From Symbiodinium sp. CCMP2592 (lineage: Eukaryota > Sar > Dinophyceae > Suessiales > Symbiodiniaceae), in the NCBI GenBank assembly GCA_905221615.1, contig CAJNDT010006185.1, forward strand, positions 248,001-312,000: 64,000 nucleotides of DNA, in the 5' to 3' direction. Below the pieces are notes generated by a model that saw nothing but the letters and a program-made list of their open reading frames with translations, searched no databases and was not told where the DNA came from. Shown piece by piece: positions 47,323 through 55,519 of this stretch. The position numbers were made by a program, and so were the translations under genes. Numbering within the stretch: the first letter of the stretch is position 1; every line of letters begins with the position of its first letter.

Positions 47323-50300
47323 GATATGGTTTTCCTCTTGCGGTTTCCGAGGATCAGGGGGGTGATCCACCCAAGCTTCAGGATCAAGACTGTGTTTTTC
47401 CATCTAAGGACAAGACGCTTCCTCCTTCAGGTGGTATTGACGACATCTTTGGTCCTAAGGAACTTGACCCTTGGAACCCAGAGGGCAGAGACGTGGAGGG
47501 AGAGCTTGAAAAGCTTAGGCAGAGAGCTTCCGAACCCATCTCTGTTCTTGACGAGGACAAACTCCCTGAGGCTGAGGGTAAGTCAGGTAGTGGTTCCAGC
47601 CCCCCGGAAGGGGATGGCCGTGGATCATCGACTGACAAACCGTCAGATAGTTCCAAACGGAAACCGCCTCCAAAGAGACATGATCCCTACACCATGCCCG
47701 ATGGCAAACCTCTGCCTGAAGGATACAACTGGGATGGGATCAGACTTGTTCGAAACAAGAAGGGCTCGAAGCGACCCCCAGACACCTCTAGCGAGGAGTG
47801 GCACATGATGTCCCGCAATCAGCGCGAGGCTGACATCGAAAGGTATCAGTCTAAATGCCGTCGCGAGGAAGCCGCCCGAGCAGAGGCTGAAAGGGATGCT
47901 TCTCCAGCTATGCCCGTAATGACTTGTGAAAACGAGCCTCATCGTGTCAAGATGGCAACCCTCTACTGGGAAAAGTTAGGGGAACTGTCTGCTCTTGAGT
48001 ATGCGTTGGTAGCCAGGGTCGTCAACCAAGCCGAGATTGATCGTACCCCAGCAGCCAAGGCCGCTATGGACAAAGAGTGGCAGAAGCGAGTCGACAAGTC
48101 TTGTTGGTTGCACTCGAAGGTTCGTGAGTTTCGTGATGTTTCCGCTGAAGCAATCAGGAAAGGCATCAAAACCCACTTTGGAAGAATCTTCGAAATATGC
48201 AGCATCAAGGGCGACGAACTTCCAGAAGGACACCCTGACAGGAAGTGGAAGGGACGTAGCGTGTTCCAGGGGAATCGGGTTTCAGACGAACATAACGATC
48301 GTGCGATCTTCTCTGAGCTCGGATCCAGCCCCGCTTCAATGGAGGCCGCTAAAGTCATCGACGTCTTCGGTAGCCAGCCTGGATACATGAAGCAACAAGC
48401 TGACGCGAAGCAGGCTTACACGCAAGCATTATTTAAAGGAGTAGAAACTTGGGTCAGACTCCCACGCAACCGGTGGCCTAAGGAATGGCGAGGGTTTGCC
48501 GACCCAGTCGTGCCCTTAATGCTAGCCCTCTACGGACACCCGGATTCCGGCGGGATCTGGGAGAAACACTGTGAAGATCAGTTGAAAACCGTAGGGTGGA
48601 CCCCGGTATTGCCCGAGATCTGGCAGTCCATTTTCTACCATGCTGAGCTTGATCTTCTTTTGGTCATCTACGTTGATGATTTCAAAATGGCTGGCCCAAC
48701 AAAGAATCTCGCTAAGGGATGGGCGACAGTTGAGAGCGTCATCGACATGGATCCTCCTGAGCCTTTTGGTAGGTACTTTGGTTGTAACCATTTTGAGAAA
48801 ACCCAGGTACAACTTCCTAGGTCAGCACATCCGTTTGCATACGTGTTTGACAAGAAGACTGCTGCTCCAGCCCGGGGTCACCCGAGGCCACAAGTTCGAG
48901 AGGACTTCTGGGAAGTCGATACAGAGCTTGGCGCAGTCGTTCGTCATCACGTGTATCCTAGGAAGCGGTTGTATGTTCCCACGAACAGGGACATTGAGGT
49001 TTTCCCAAACTTGTCAACAACCAGGGTAACCGCTTTCGATGAAGGCCCGATTGAGGAACATGATGTCAATCTCGACCCCGACCTTAAGCGCGAGGAGTGG
49101 TGGACCGGCCGATCCTTGTTCCCTTTACCAGGTCACGATGCCGAGAAGATCAGACATGCTCTAGCTGCCTCCAAAGGCAAGCCGTCTAGGTCTAAGGCCG
49201 AGGCCAAGAGGGAAGCCAAGGAACAGAAGTTCAAGGGAACAGACACGATTTGCAGAGAAGCTATTCCTTCAATGGATAAGCCTGTGAACGTCATGACATA
49301 TGACATGAAAGACTTCCTGATTTCTTGTGTGGACAGGTACTGTGATCTTGCTAAGGTTTCGAAGCAGTCCCTTATCAACGTTCCCACTCCGTTTTCAGAG
49401 AACAGAATTGCTAAGCCGACTGAGGGGGAAGAGCCATCTGGTCGCCTCCAACCAATCGCTAGCAAGGTTCTCATGAAAATCCTGTTTGCCGCTAGGATGG
49501 CACGATGGGATCTCCTGCGGGCTACTCAAAGCCTCGCCAGTAGGGTGACGAAGTGGAGCAGGGACTGCGATGCAGCACTTCACAGGCTTGTCTGCTACAT
49601 CAACTCTTCACTTGATGTTCGGATGCAGGGATTTATTGGGGATCGCATCAGTGAGTGTAAGCTTTGGCTGTTCTGTGATGCAGATTGGTCTGGGGAACAT
49701 GATCGCAAATCAACCTCAGGCTGTGCACTGTATCTTGTAGGGCCAAACACCTACTACCCGTTGAATGCCTTTTCCAAGAAACAGACCAGCATCACGATGT
49801 CAAGCACCGAAAGCGAGGTCATCAGTGCTAACCATGGTGTTCGCGCTCCGGGATTGCCCAGCCTCAGCCTTTGGATTTTCCTATGGCAACAGGTTGAGAT
49901 CAATTCAGCCAACCATCAGGTTAGGCCAAAGAGACCTCCGCCCATCAAGATTGATGGTGTTCTAGCAAGAGTCGACCCCGAACTTGATGAGATCAGGTAC
50001 GGGGGGATCCCAGGTGGACGATCTGTAGCCAATCTTCAGGGTTTGAACGTGGGCTTGAGTGATAAGTTTCGTGTTCAGTTCCTTGAGGACAACCAAGCGA
50101 CGATCACGATCGTTCACAAAGGTGACAGCGAAAAGATGCGACACACTGATCGTACTCAAAACATCAGCTTTGGATGGTTGAAGCAGCAGTTCGAATTGAA
50201 TGTTGATACGCTCGAACAGGTTGCCGATATCTTCACAAAACCTTTCGCTGAGAAGACCAAGTGGCTTCATGCTCTCAGGTTGATCAACCACAATCTGTGT

Positions 50301-50741
50301 CCTACTGTTGCCAGCAAAGGTGGCAAGGATTCAGACAGCCATTTGGTTGCGAAACCTCAGATTGCAGCCGCCAGTCATGGCCGGCCAGAGCTCGAAGCCA
50401 TTGCTGAAGGTCTTCTTCAGGCCAAGGGTTTCAGTTTTGAGGGTTTGCAATCAGTTGCATCAGAATTCCCAGTGAAGGTGAGCAAGAGACGAAGGTCTCG
50501 TCTTACCACGAATGACAATTCGTACTATCACAATTGGGGTTTCTTTTCGTTCAGTGCCATGCAAGGGATCACCAACATCACCAAGCGGTACCCTTTAGCG
50601 TGTAGGTACATGAACGAGTGGATCAGCAAACATGCACGTCGCGATTTTACGTGGACTTCGATCGCGGTGAATCGTGATGCTAAATCCTTGCTGCATGCAG
50701 ATTCACGGAACCTTAAGGGAAGCGAGAAATTTGGCGATTAG
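47322..50741 (+). CDS. Reverse transcriptase-RNase H region of the copia polyprotein
   Basis: About 1140 codons in the same frame as gag, ending at TAG 50739-50741. After a charged linker, the polymerase has KGRSVFQGN and LGSSPASMEA, the first catalytic Asp in QQADAKQAYTQA, YGHPDSGGIWEKH, and the YVDD box at 48669-48680. A DFWEVD...RHH module interrupts the usual order before the RNase H part. RNase H has DADWSGEHDRKSTSG (49677 on), STESEVISA, EDNQATI, HTDRTQNI and the closing ADIFTKPF. Together these copy the RNA and remove the template strand. All catalytic motifs that I can check are intact. The frame is entered from the integrase frame at about 47311-47330. The first ATG lies further in, so an independent start is unlikely. 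Confidence 0.9.
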   Translation, partial: GYGFPLAVSEDQGGDPPKLQDQDCVFPSKDKTLPPSGGIDDIFGPKELDPWNPEGRDVEGELEKLRQRASEPISVLDEDKLPEAEGKSGSGSSPPEGDGRGSSTDKPSDSSKRKPPPKRHDPYTMPDGKPLPEGYNWDGIRLVRNKKGSKRPPDTSSEEWHMMSRNQREADIERYQSKCRREEAARAEAERDASPAMPVMTCENEPHRVKMATLYWEKLGELSALEYALVARVVNQAEIDRTPAAKAAMDKEWQKRVDKSCWLHSKVREFRDVSAEAIRKGIKTHFGRIFEICSIKGDELPEGHPDRKWKGRSVFQGNRVSDEHNDRAIFSELGSSPASMEAAKVIDVFGSQPGYMKQQADAKQAYTQALFKGVETWVRLPRNRWPKEWRGFADPVVPLMLALYGHPDSGGIWEKHCEDQLKTVGWTPVLPEIWQSIFYHAELDLLLVIYVDDFKMAGPTKNLAKGWATVESVIDMDPPEPFGRYFGCNHFEKTQVQLPRSAHPFAYVFDKKTAAPARGHPRPQVREDFWEVDTELGAVVRHHVYPRKRLYVPTNRDIEVFPNLSTTRVTAFDEGPIEEHDVNLDPDLKREEWWTGRSLFPLPGHDAEKIRHALAASKGKPSRSKAEAKREAKEQKFKGTDTICREAIPSMDKPVNVMTYDMKDFLISCVDRYCDLAKVSKQSLINVPTPFSENRIAKPTEGEEPSGRLQPIASKVLMKILFAARMARWDLLRATQSLASRVTKWSRDCDAALHRLVCYINSSLDVRMQGFIGDRISECKLWLFCDADWSGEHDRKSTSGCALYLVGPNTYYPLNAFSKKQTSITMSSTESEVISANHGVRAPGLPSLSLWIFLWQQVEINSANHQVRPKRPPPIKIDGVLARVDPELDEIRYGGIPGGRSVANLQGLNVGLSDKFRVQFLEDNQATITIVHKGDSEKMRHTDRTQNISFGWLKQQFELNVDTLEQVADIFTKPFAEKTKWLHALRLINHNLCPTVASKGGKDSDSHLVAKPQIAAASHGRPELEAIAEGLLQAKGFSFEGLQSVASEFPVKVSKRRRSRLTTNDNSYYHNWGFFSFSAMQGITNITKRYPLACRYMNEWISKHARRDFTWTSIAVNRDAKSLLHADSRNLKGSEKFGD
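47599..47618 (+). repeat. Bulged hairpin 4
   Basis: Outer GCC/GGC, inner CCCC/GGGG, tetraloop GGAA, bulge AT. It encodes SSPPEGDG in the linker before RT. Confidence 0.7.
48870..48888 (+). repeat. Bulged hairpin 5
   Basis: Outer GCC/GGC, inner CGGG/CCCG, loop GTCA, bulged A. It encodes PARGHPRP. Confidence 0.75.
50367..50385 (+). repeat. Bulged hairpin 6
   Basis: Outer GCC/GGC, inner GCCA/TGGC, loop GTCA, bulged C. It encodes AAASHGRP behind RNase H. Confidence 0.7.
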
Positions 50742-50781
50742 TTTCGGGGACTTTTCTGGAGGTTTGTTGTGAGTTGAAGGG

Positions 50782-52450
50782 ATGCCGGGACAAGGTCCGG
50801 ATACCCAGACTAAGGACAATGGAAAGGTTGTTACTGGTGGAACTCACAACACAAAGCACTCTCCTTTGTATTTTGCCCCTGATCTCCACCACTGCGTGAT
50901 GCCTTGGAAGGGCACCCGTTTTGGTTTGATCGCTTTCACTTCTTCCCAGGTCGGTAGTATTAGTAATGATGTGAGAGAACAATTGGAGATATTGAAGTTC
51001 AGGCTGCCCAAACCAGCTGCGGTCGCTGCTCCAGCCCGGCTTTCGCCGAGGCCAATTGCATGCACCGATCAGGGGGGACTGAGTCTTCAACGGTGGTGGA
51101 TTGCGGTTCGCCATGAAACTCCATCACAATGGTTACCTTTGACCCGCCTCATCACTTCTGTTCGCGATGATGGGGGAGCAGTCATTATCACTTCACTTTC
51201 GTTTGTCACGGTGGTGATGACATCGCTCTCAAAGGGTGACTTGAGGAGGTTGCAAAGGAGCATTGTTGAGATTGTTGAATTGGCTCACTTGTTTTCCAGT
51301 AACTTCTGTGTTCTCTTATGTGGGCCCGTCGACGAATTCATGTTCGACGGAATTAATGCCGAAATTGCACGACTTGAAAATGCATATCTGGTGTGCGCAG
51401 GGCTCCAGGCATTGCCACTTGCGAACTGTGCTAAGGAAAGCTTCCGCTCAGGAACTCAGCATTCGATCGCTAAGGCATCTTACAAGCACGAAGTCGCAGA
51501 TCACGATGACTTAGAGGATATCACATCTTCACATCTTGCTAATCTTGCGAACTTTAGGAAGGTGCTTGCCTGCCCCTGTGCAGCGGCTCATCAGAGCACG
51601 CCAGAAATGATCAGTGATCCCCGAGTGCGAGCAGAAGGCGAGAACAAGCCGTCAGCGCCAGCGACGATTGCCGCATCGGGTGATTCCATCAAGCGAGAGT
51701 GGGCTCACTACCACATGTGGGCCGGTGTCTTCGGGCACGAACTCGGACTTAACCCAGACCGAGATTGGGAAGAGAGCGTGAAACAGCTCTATACAGGCGC
51801 AATCGCGCAAACCGCTTTGTCGACCTGCTTGGGAGATGTTGACCATGGCTACAAGGCCCTCCCTAAGATAGCGCAGATCAACGACGAGGGGTTGTCGCGT
51901 TTCCAGCCCGGCGATAGCCTTGGCCGCGAAAAAGCCTGTATCATCGTTTCCGACTCGACCCTGATCTTTAAAGCTGGTGCGAGGACGTTTGTGGAAATGG
52001 CTGATGACTTCAAAGCCCTCACAGGACCTGGGCACATACTTCAGCAGTACACAAATGTCCGACAGAAGGCTATTTGGGGAGGCAACCTCCACTCGATCGT
52101 CGAAGCTGTTCACACGCTCCTGCCGCAGATCATAAACGAATCTTTAAACCCCTTGCATCTGGAGGTCGATATCGTCGTGGTCTGGATGGGCAACGAACTT
52201 TGCGGTCGCAGAGGAGTTTTCGTCGACACAGGGACGCCGCACTGGCAGATCGGTCCCGAAGGGGTTGCCGCGGAAGGGATCTGGGCGGACATCGCTGCAC
52301 GTGTGTGTGGCGAGATAGGCCGTCTAGCCGCCCTTCAGGGCAGGCCAACAGTGGGTTCGGTACAAATCCTCTCGGATGCCGACCCACTGGACTATGGGCT
52401 GCCTGCGGAGTATCAGCGATTCGAAAGTTCCTCGGGTACGCGAGGAGCAG
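50782..52450 (+). CDS. Accessory ORF, part a (DSBH-like start, SGNH-like core)
   Basis: A clean ATG at 50782, 40 bases behind the pol stop. Near the N-terminus FAPDLHHCVMPWKGTRF resembles the H...G-x-R strand pair of double-stranded beta-helix oxygenase folds, but the rest of such a fold is not obvious. Further on, IIVSDST (S390-D391-S392), a Gly-rich IWGGN, and VVVWMGNE (G470-N471-E472) recall blocks I, II and III of SGNH/GDSL hydrolases. The block V Asp-x-x-His appears as DSTH at 52524-52535, but one frame off. The frame remains open to 52557; homology suggests leaving it at about 52440-52460. The SGNH assignment is tentative and the substrate unknown. Confidence 0.6.
51034..51052 (+). repeat. 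Bulged hairpin 7
   Basis: Outer GCC/GGC, inner CGGC/GCCG, loop TTTC, bulged A. It shares the left flank GCTGCTCCAGCCCGG with hairpin 5. It encodes PARLSPRP. Confidence 0.75.
52327..52345 (+). repeat. Bulged hairpin 8
   Basis: Outer GCC/GGC, inner GCCC(T)/(A)GGGC, small loop, bulged A. It encodes LAALQGRP. Confidence 0.75.
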
Positions 52451-53404
52451 AGGTTTGCACACCGCCTCGCTCAAAGAGTCGGTATGTCAGATTCCGAAAC
52501 ATGATCATTATCATTTTCGTGAAGACTCGACTCATCGTGCAGCCTTGGCCTCTGTGATCGGCCAGCGAATTAAAGTGTGTCAAGCAGACCACTTGTTCGC
52601 GAAGATGCCCGCAGAGACGCTGGACGAGCTGGCCCGCAGGTTTCCCTTCGACCCAGAAGGAACCCGGGTGTATTCCATGCAGTATGTCTTCGATAAGGCG
52701 CTGTATCGGTCACAGCTCTCCCGCCGCCTTTTAAGGCAGGCCGAAATTCGCGAAGCAGCAAATGAATGCCCTGATCCATGGGAATCCCCTTATGTTCCTC
52801 CGCCTGATCTTCCAGTCACTGGAATGCGCGAGGTTCCTCAGGATGTTCTGAATTGGGAATGGGCTGCTGCTCGTGAACAGGCACAAAAGCACGCGAAAGA
52901 GCAAGCAGAGGCACGTGCCCGTGCTGAGCGCAAGGATCCAGCCCCACTTAGTGGTGGCCTTTCTGGGAGCGCATCGTCTCGCGACGTACCGGAGGTGTCC
53001 TTTGACGACGTCATCGAGGCCATCCGTTATCGCACAGAGTCTCACCGGACTCTGTCAGCGGCCAAAGAGGGCATGACCAAGAAGGACCGGGATCCCTCCA
53101 GCGGCTTACTTAGAGCTCGCCCGCACGACTACATTGGGTTAAAGTACCAAGACGACTTGGACCTGATGGAGATGTGTGGCTTCGTCGATGAGGACGTGTG
53201 CCCGGAGGATCCGGAGGGGAGTGAGATCGTTCAGATCCTCCCCGATTCGATCCCAAAGGATCACCTTCCTGAGATGGGCCTCAAACCTTACATTGAGCGA
53301 TATCTCACAGGTGCTGTCCGAGGGTCGAACGTGAAGTTCAGCTCACGGCGCGGGAAATGGGTACGCATACAAGAGCTCATCCAGCATATGTGGAAGAAGC
53401 ACCG
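52450..53404 (+). CDS. Accessory ORF, part b (SGNH block V, linker, Tpt1 N-lobe start)
   Basis: Read in the pol frame, open to 53483. It starts with the segment around HDHYHFREDSTHRAALAS, holding the Asp-x-x-His expected at the end of an SGNH domain. A charged, Ala/Glu-rich helical linker follows (REQAQKHAKEQAEARARAER). The last part, IPKDHLPEMGLKPYIERYL then GKWVRIQELIQHM, fits the winged-helix N-lobe of KptA/Tpt1 RNA 2'-phosphotransferases. At about 53404-53420 the homologous text moves to another frame, so the codons to 53483 are probably not part of the protein. Confidence 0.55.
52723..52741 (+). repeat. Bulged hairpin 9
   Basis: Outer GCC/GGC, inner GCCT(T)/(A)AGGC, bulged A. It encodes RRLLRQA. 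Confidence 0.75.
52941..52958 (+). repeat. Bulged hairpin 10
   Basis: Outer GCC/GGC, inner CCAC/GTGG, loop TTA, bulged T. It encodes PAPLSGGL. Confidence 0.8.
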
Positions 53405-53595
53405 TGTGTATTTTGTCCTTGGTGGCCTACGACAACAAGTCGAGGTTCAATTTGGCAGGCCTCCCCACGGATCCCCGTGCTGACTACATTGAGACGGAGA
53501 TTTGGCCATCTTGGATTTGCGCTTCGCATGGCCATAGCGAGCGCATCATGCAAGGACCAAGTCACCGACGCCTCCATCGCGCCGCATTGGTTTAC
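53404..53595 (+). CDS. Accessory ORF, part c (Tpt1-like N-lobe to linker)
   Basis: Read one frame forward of part b. AYDNKSRFNLAGLPTDP corresponds to the K-x-RF strand of Tpt1. ICASHGHS (53515-53538) corresponds to the conserved I-R-A-x-Q-G-H-S signature, whose His binds substrate in the family; here the Arg is Cys and the Gln is His. This frame ends at TGA 53599-53601, so the protein must change frame again before that point. Confidence 0.55.
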
Positions 53596-53905
53596 AAATG
53601 ACACGCGAGAAGAGCTGGGACCTTCAGCCGCCTATCAAGGCAGGCCATTCTTAGCTCTCGGGGAATTTCCCCTGCGTCTCTACCACAGGACGACGCACGA
53701 CGCTGCCTTCAGCATCCTCAGTTCCGGCTTTACGCCAGGGTACAACAAGAGTGGCAAATTCCACAATTATTTTGCCAAGGCTACCCTCAGTGAACTGGAG
53801 AACAGAGCAGGCAGTCGCTCGAACCTGCCCTACGAGATCGTGCTCGATACACAAGAGGTCAATCGCCACGCATACCTCTTCGAGACGACCTCTGAGGGCA
53901 TCCTT
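53595..53905 (+). CDS. Accessory ORF, part d (Tpt1-like ADP-ribosyltransferase lobe)
   Basis: Frame two positions from part b. LYHRTTHDAAFSILSSGFTP (His at 53684) matches the H-x-T segment that opens the catalytic lobe of RNA 2'-phosphotransferases and related ADP-ribosyltransferases. KFHNYFAKA, PYEIVLDTQEV and ETTSEGILLPV follow in the family order. Tpt1 enzymes move an internal RNA 2'-phosphate to NAD+. Whether the retroelement protein is active is unknown, because some signature residues differ and the lobe is broken into frames. The frame stays open to 54007, but the text from about 53905 on continues better in the next frame. Confidence 0.6.
53627..53645 (+). repeat. Bulged hairpin 11
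   Basis: Outer GCC/GGC, inner GCCT/AGGC, loop ATCA, bulged A. It encodes SAAYQGRP, close to a frame change. Confidence 0.75.
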
Positions 53906-54675
53906 TTACCCGTGATGTGGTGCCGGGCACATGTGTTTTGTACATCCGCGACACCATCAAGGGCGTCATCCTATGGTCCCGCCAATCCAGCGAGGAGGAG
54001 GATGTGATAATCCCGGAGACTGCCACGGAACCCATTGTGGATCCAGGTGCAGCTGAGCCGGAACAGTTCCCCGACATTCCGGAGGAACCTACAGCCCCAC
54101 TTAGTGGAGGCCAAGATGAAGCAACAACCCCGTCTGCTCCCGCAGACGAGCCTATGGTTGAAGTCGAAGTTGAGGATGAGGTTGCGCCATCAGCATCATC
54201 ACCGGCACCTCTTGCACTCAACGACGCTACAGCATCCGACTTTCTTCCGGAGGAAACCACAACATTGGACCAGGGGGGCGCTTCACCACCGGAGGCACCG
54301 ACTGAGTCCAGAAAGCGAGTGCGTTTCCTTGAGCCGGAGGAACCAGTCGAGATCGACATTGAGATCGAGCCAGAGGAAGGCGATGTGAAAAGGGAGGAAG
54401 AAGAGGCCAAAGTCGAGCCGATGTATGAGCAGGCACCGCCGCAACCGGAGTCGACACCATTGGCGCTTCCTCCAGCCCCCGTTACGGGTGGCCGCCACAG
54501 AGCTTGTCCCCACTGTGGGACGCAGCATCTCGTGGGACAGATGATCTGTCTCCACTGTGGCATGCACATCGTGAAGCCTTCCCAACAAAGCGCCCGCAAA
54601 AAGGTGCGAACGGCCCGATGGTTCGCCGAACAAGCTGCAGCGGCCACGGGAACCGCGATCCCAGCTCACACCTGA
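53905..54675 (+). CDS. Accessory ORF, part e (acidic linker and zinc ribbon)
   Basis: Open frame to TGA 54673-54675. It starts with the end of the Tpt1-like lobe (VLYIRDTIKGVILWSR). A long acidic, Pro-rich, probably disordered linker follows (EVEVEDEVAPSA, EIDIEIEPEEGD). Then comes a zinc ribbon with CPHC at 54505-54516 and CLHC at 54547-54558, followed by basic KKVRTARW. Zinc ribbons of this spacing usually bind nucleic acid or protein; no finer assignment is possible. Confidence 0.6.
   Translation, partial: FTRDVVPGTCVLYIRDTIKGVILWSRQSSEEEDVIIPETATEPIVDPGAAEPEQFPDIPEEPTAPLSGGQDEATTPSAPADEPMVEVEVEDEVAPSASSPAPLALNDATASDFLPEETTTLDQGGASPPEAPTESRKRVRFLEPEEPVEIDIEIEPEEGDVKREEEEAKVEPMYEQAPPQPESTPLALPPAPVTGGRHRACPHCGTQHLVGQMICLHCGMHIVKPSQQSARKKVRTARWFAEQAAAATGTAIPAHT
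54094..54111 (+). repeat. Bulged hairpin 12
   Basis: Outer GCC/GGC, inner CCAC/GTGG, loop TTA, bulged A. It encodes TAPLSGGQ. Confidence 0.8.
54475..54492 (+). repeat. Bulged hairpin 13
   Basis: Outer GCC/GGC, inner CCCG/CGGG, loop TTA, bulged T. It encodes PAPVTGGR directly before the zinc ribbon, and the VTGG text is the same as at hairpin 1 in gag. Confidence 0.8.
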
Positions 54676-55048
54676 GGAGGTCATCCACGAGATGGCACGG
54701 GATGCTACCGCGCAACGCGGGACTACCTCCTTGGACGCAGAGGCACTCGACAAGGCACGGCAGCAATTGAAAATGGCGGTGAAAGGAGGATACAGCAGTA
54801 TCGTCAACCGGTTCGACAATGACGTCGATTACACGATGAGTTCCATCGGCAATGGGTTCGACCGGGAGTTTCTCGCCATTGAGGATGTCCTCACGCATGC
54901 TGCTTTGCCTAACCACGGTCGTTCCAAGGAGCAGAGACAGCTCGCCATCGGCACCTATGGCGGCGCAGACGGCCCTCGGAACCAGGAGATTGCCAGGTTG
55001 CTCTACCTGCATGAGTGCAATCCAGCCGCCCTTATAGGGCAGGCCTGA
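54675..55048 (+). CDS. Accessory ORF, part f (helical segment)
   Basis: Frame two positions from the pol frame, open across the part e stop; ATG at 54692. It reads TPEEVIHEMARDATAQRG, a predicted helical segment with EALDKARQQLKMAV, and a conserved-looking FDREFLAIEDVL. It ends at TGA 55046-55048 directly behind hairpin 14. No domain is recognised. Confidence 0.45.
55025..55044 (+). repeat. Bulged hairpin 14
   Basis: Outer GCC/GGC, inner GCCCT/AGGGC, loop TAT, bulged A. It sits exactly at the end of accessory part f (PAALIGQA and stop), where the reading frame changes. Confidence 0.8.
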
Positions 55049-55519
55049 TCTCCGCCGTCAGTGACGATCCATTTTGCATCATGTGGCTTGGAGGGGCATA
55101 CAGTCTGCGTAAGTTCGTAAATGTTTTCCTTCAGCACAAAATTGTGCGAATGATCGTGACCTTCTCTGAGGAGGCACTCTACATTGACCCACGTCTCGGA
55201 TATTCCGCTGACGAATGGGTCGAGTGGCTTCAGCAGAAGTTTGCGGGTCAGGTCGGAGTTGCACGTCGTGCATACGAAGAGCGCCAACGCAACGCTGAAC
55301 GCTCTCGCATTGCTCAGGCCAAGGCTGATGCACGCAGAGCGGAGCAACAGCGCTATCAGCAGGATTGGGACCAAGGCTATCAAAGCGGGTCCCACCCCTA
55401 TGGTCGCTCCTCCGGTTCCCGAGGATGGTACTAAGTACCTGATCGACATTTCGTGGTTCCGACACGTTAACCGGTACTCCGAAATACAGCCCCTCTTAGA
55501 GGTGGCCGAATTTCCCTAA
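55049..55519 (+). CDS. Accessory ORF, part g (C-terminal region)
   Basis: The text SDDPFCIMWLGGAYSLRKF, YIDPRLGYSADEWVEWLQQ and a charged coil (RRAYEERQRNAERSRIAQAK) run in one frame to a stop at 55432-55434. From about 55340-55400 the alternative frame reads PEDGTKYLIDISWFRHVNRY and ends at 55517-55519, which looks more like a conserved protein end. I therefore extend the region to 55519 with one more frame change. The function is unknown. Confidence 0.45.

Noticed and set aside
48325-48347. CCAGCC...GGAGGCC as another bulged hairpin
   Set aside because: It encodes the conserved RT motif GSSPASMEA and its inner stem is mispaired, so similarity is probably due to coding constraint.
53357-53600. 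N-terminal half of the open frame 53357-54007
   Set aside because: Homology to the Tpt1-like domain in this interval is in another frame; only the part from about 53595 is kept.
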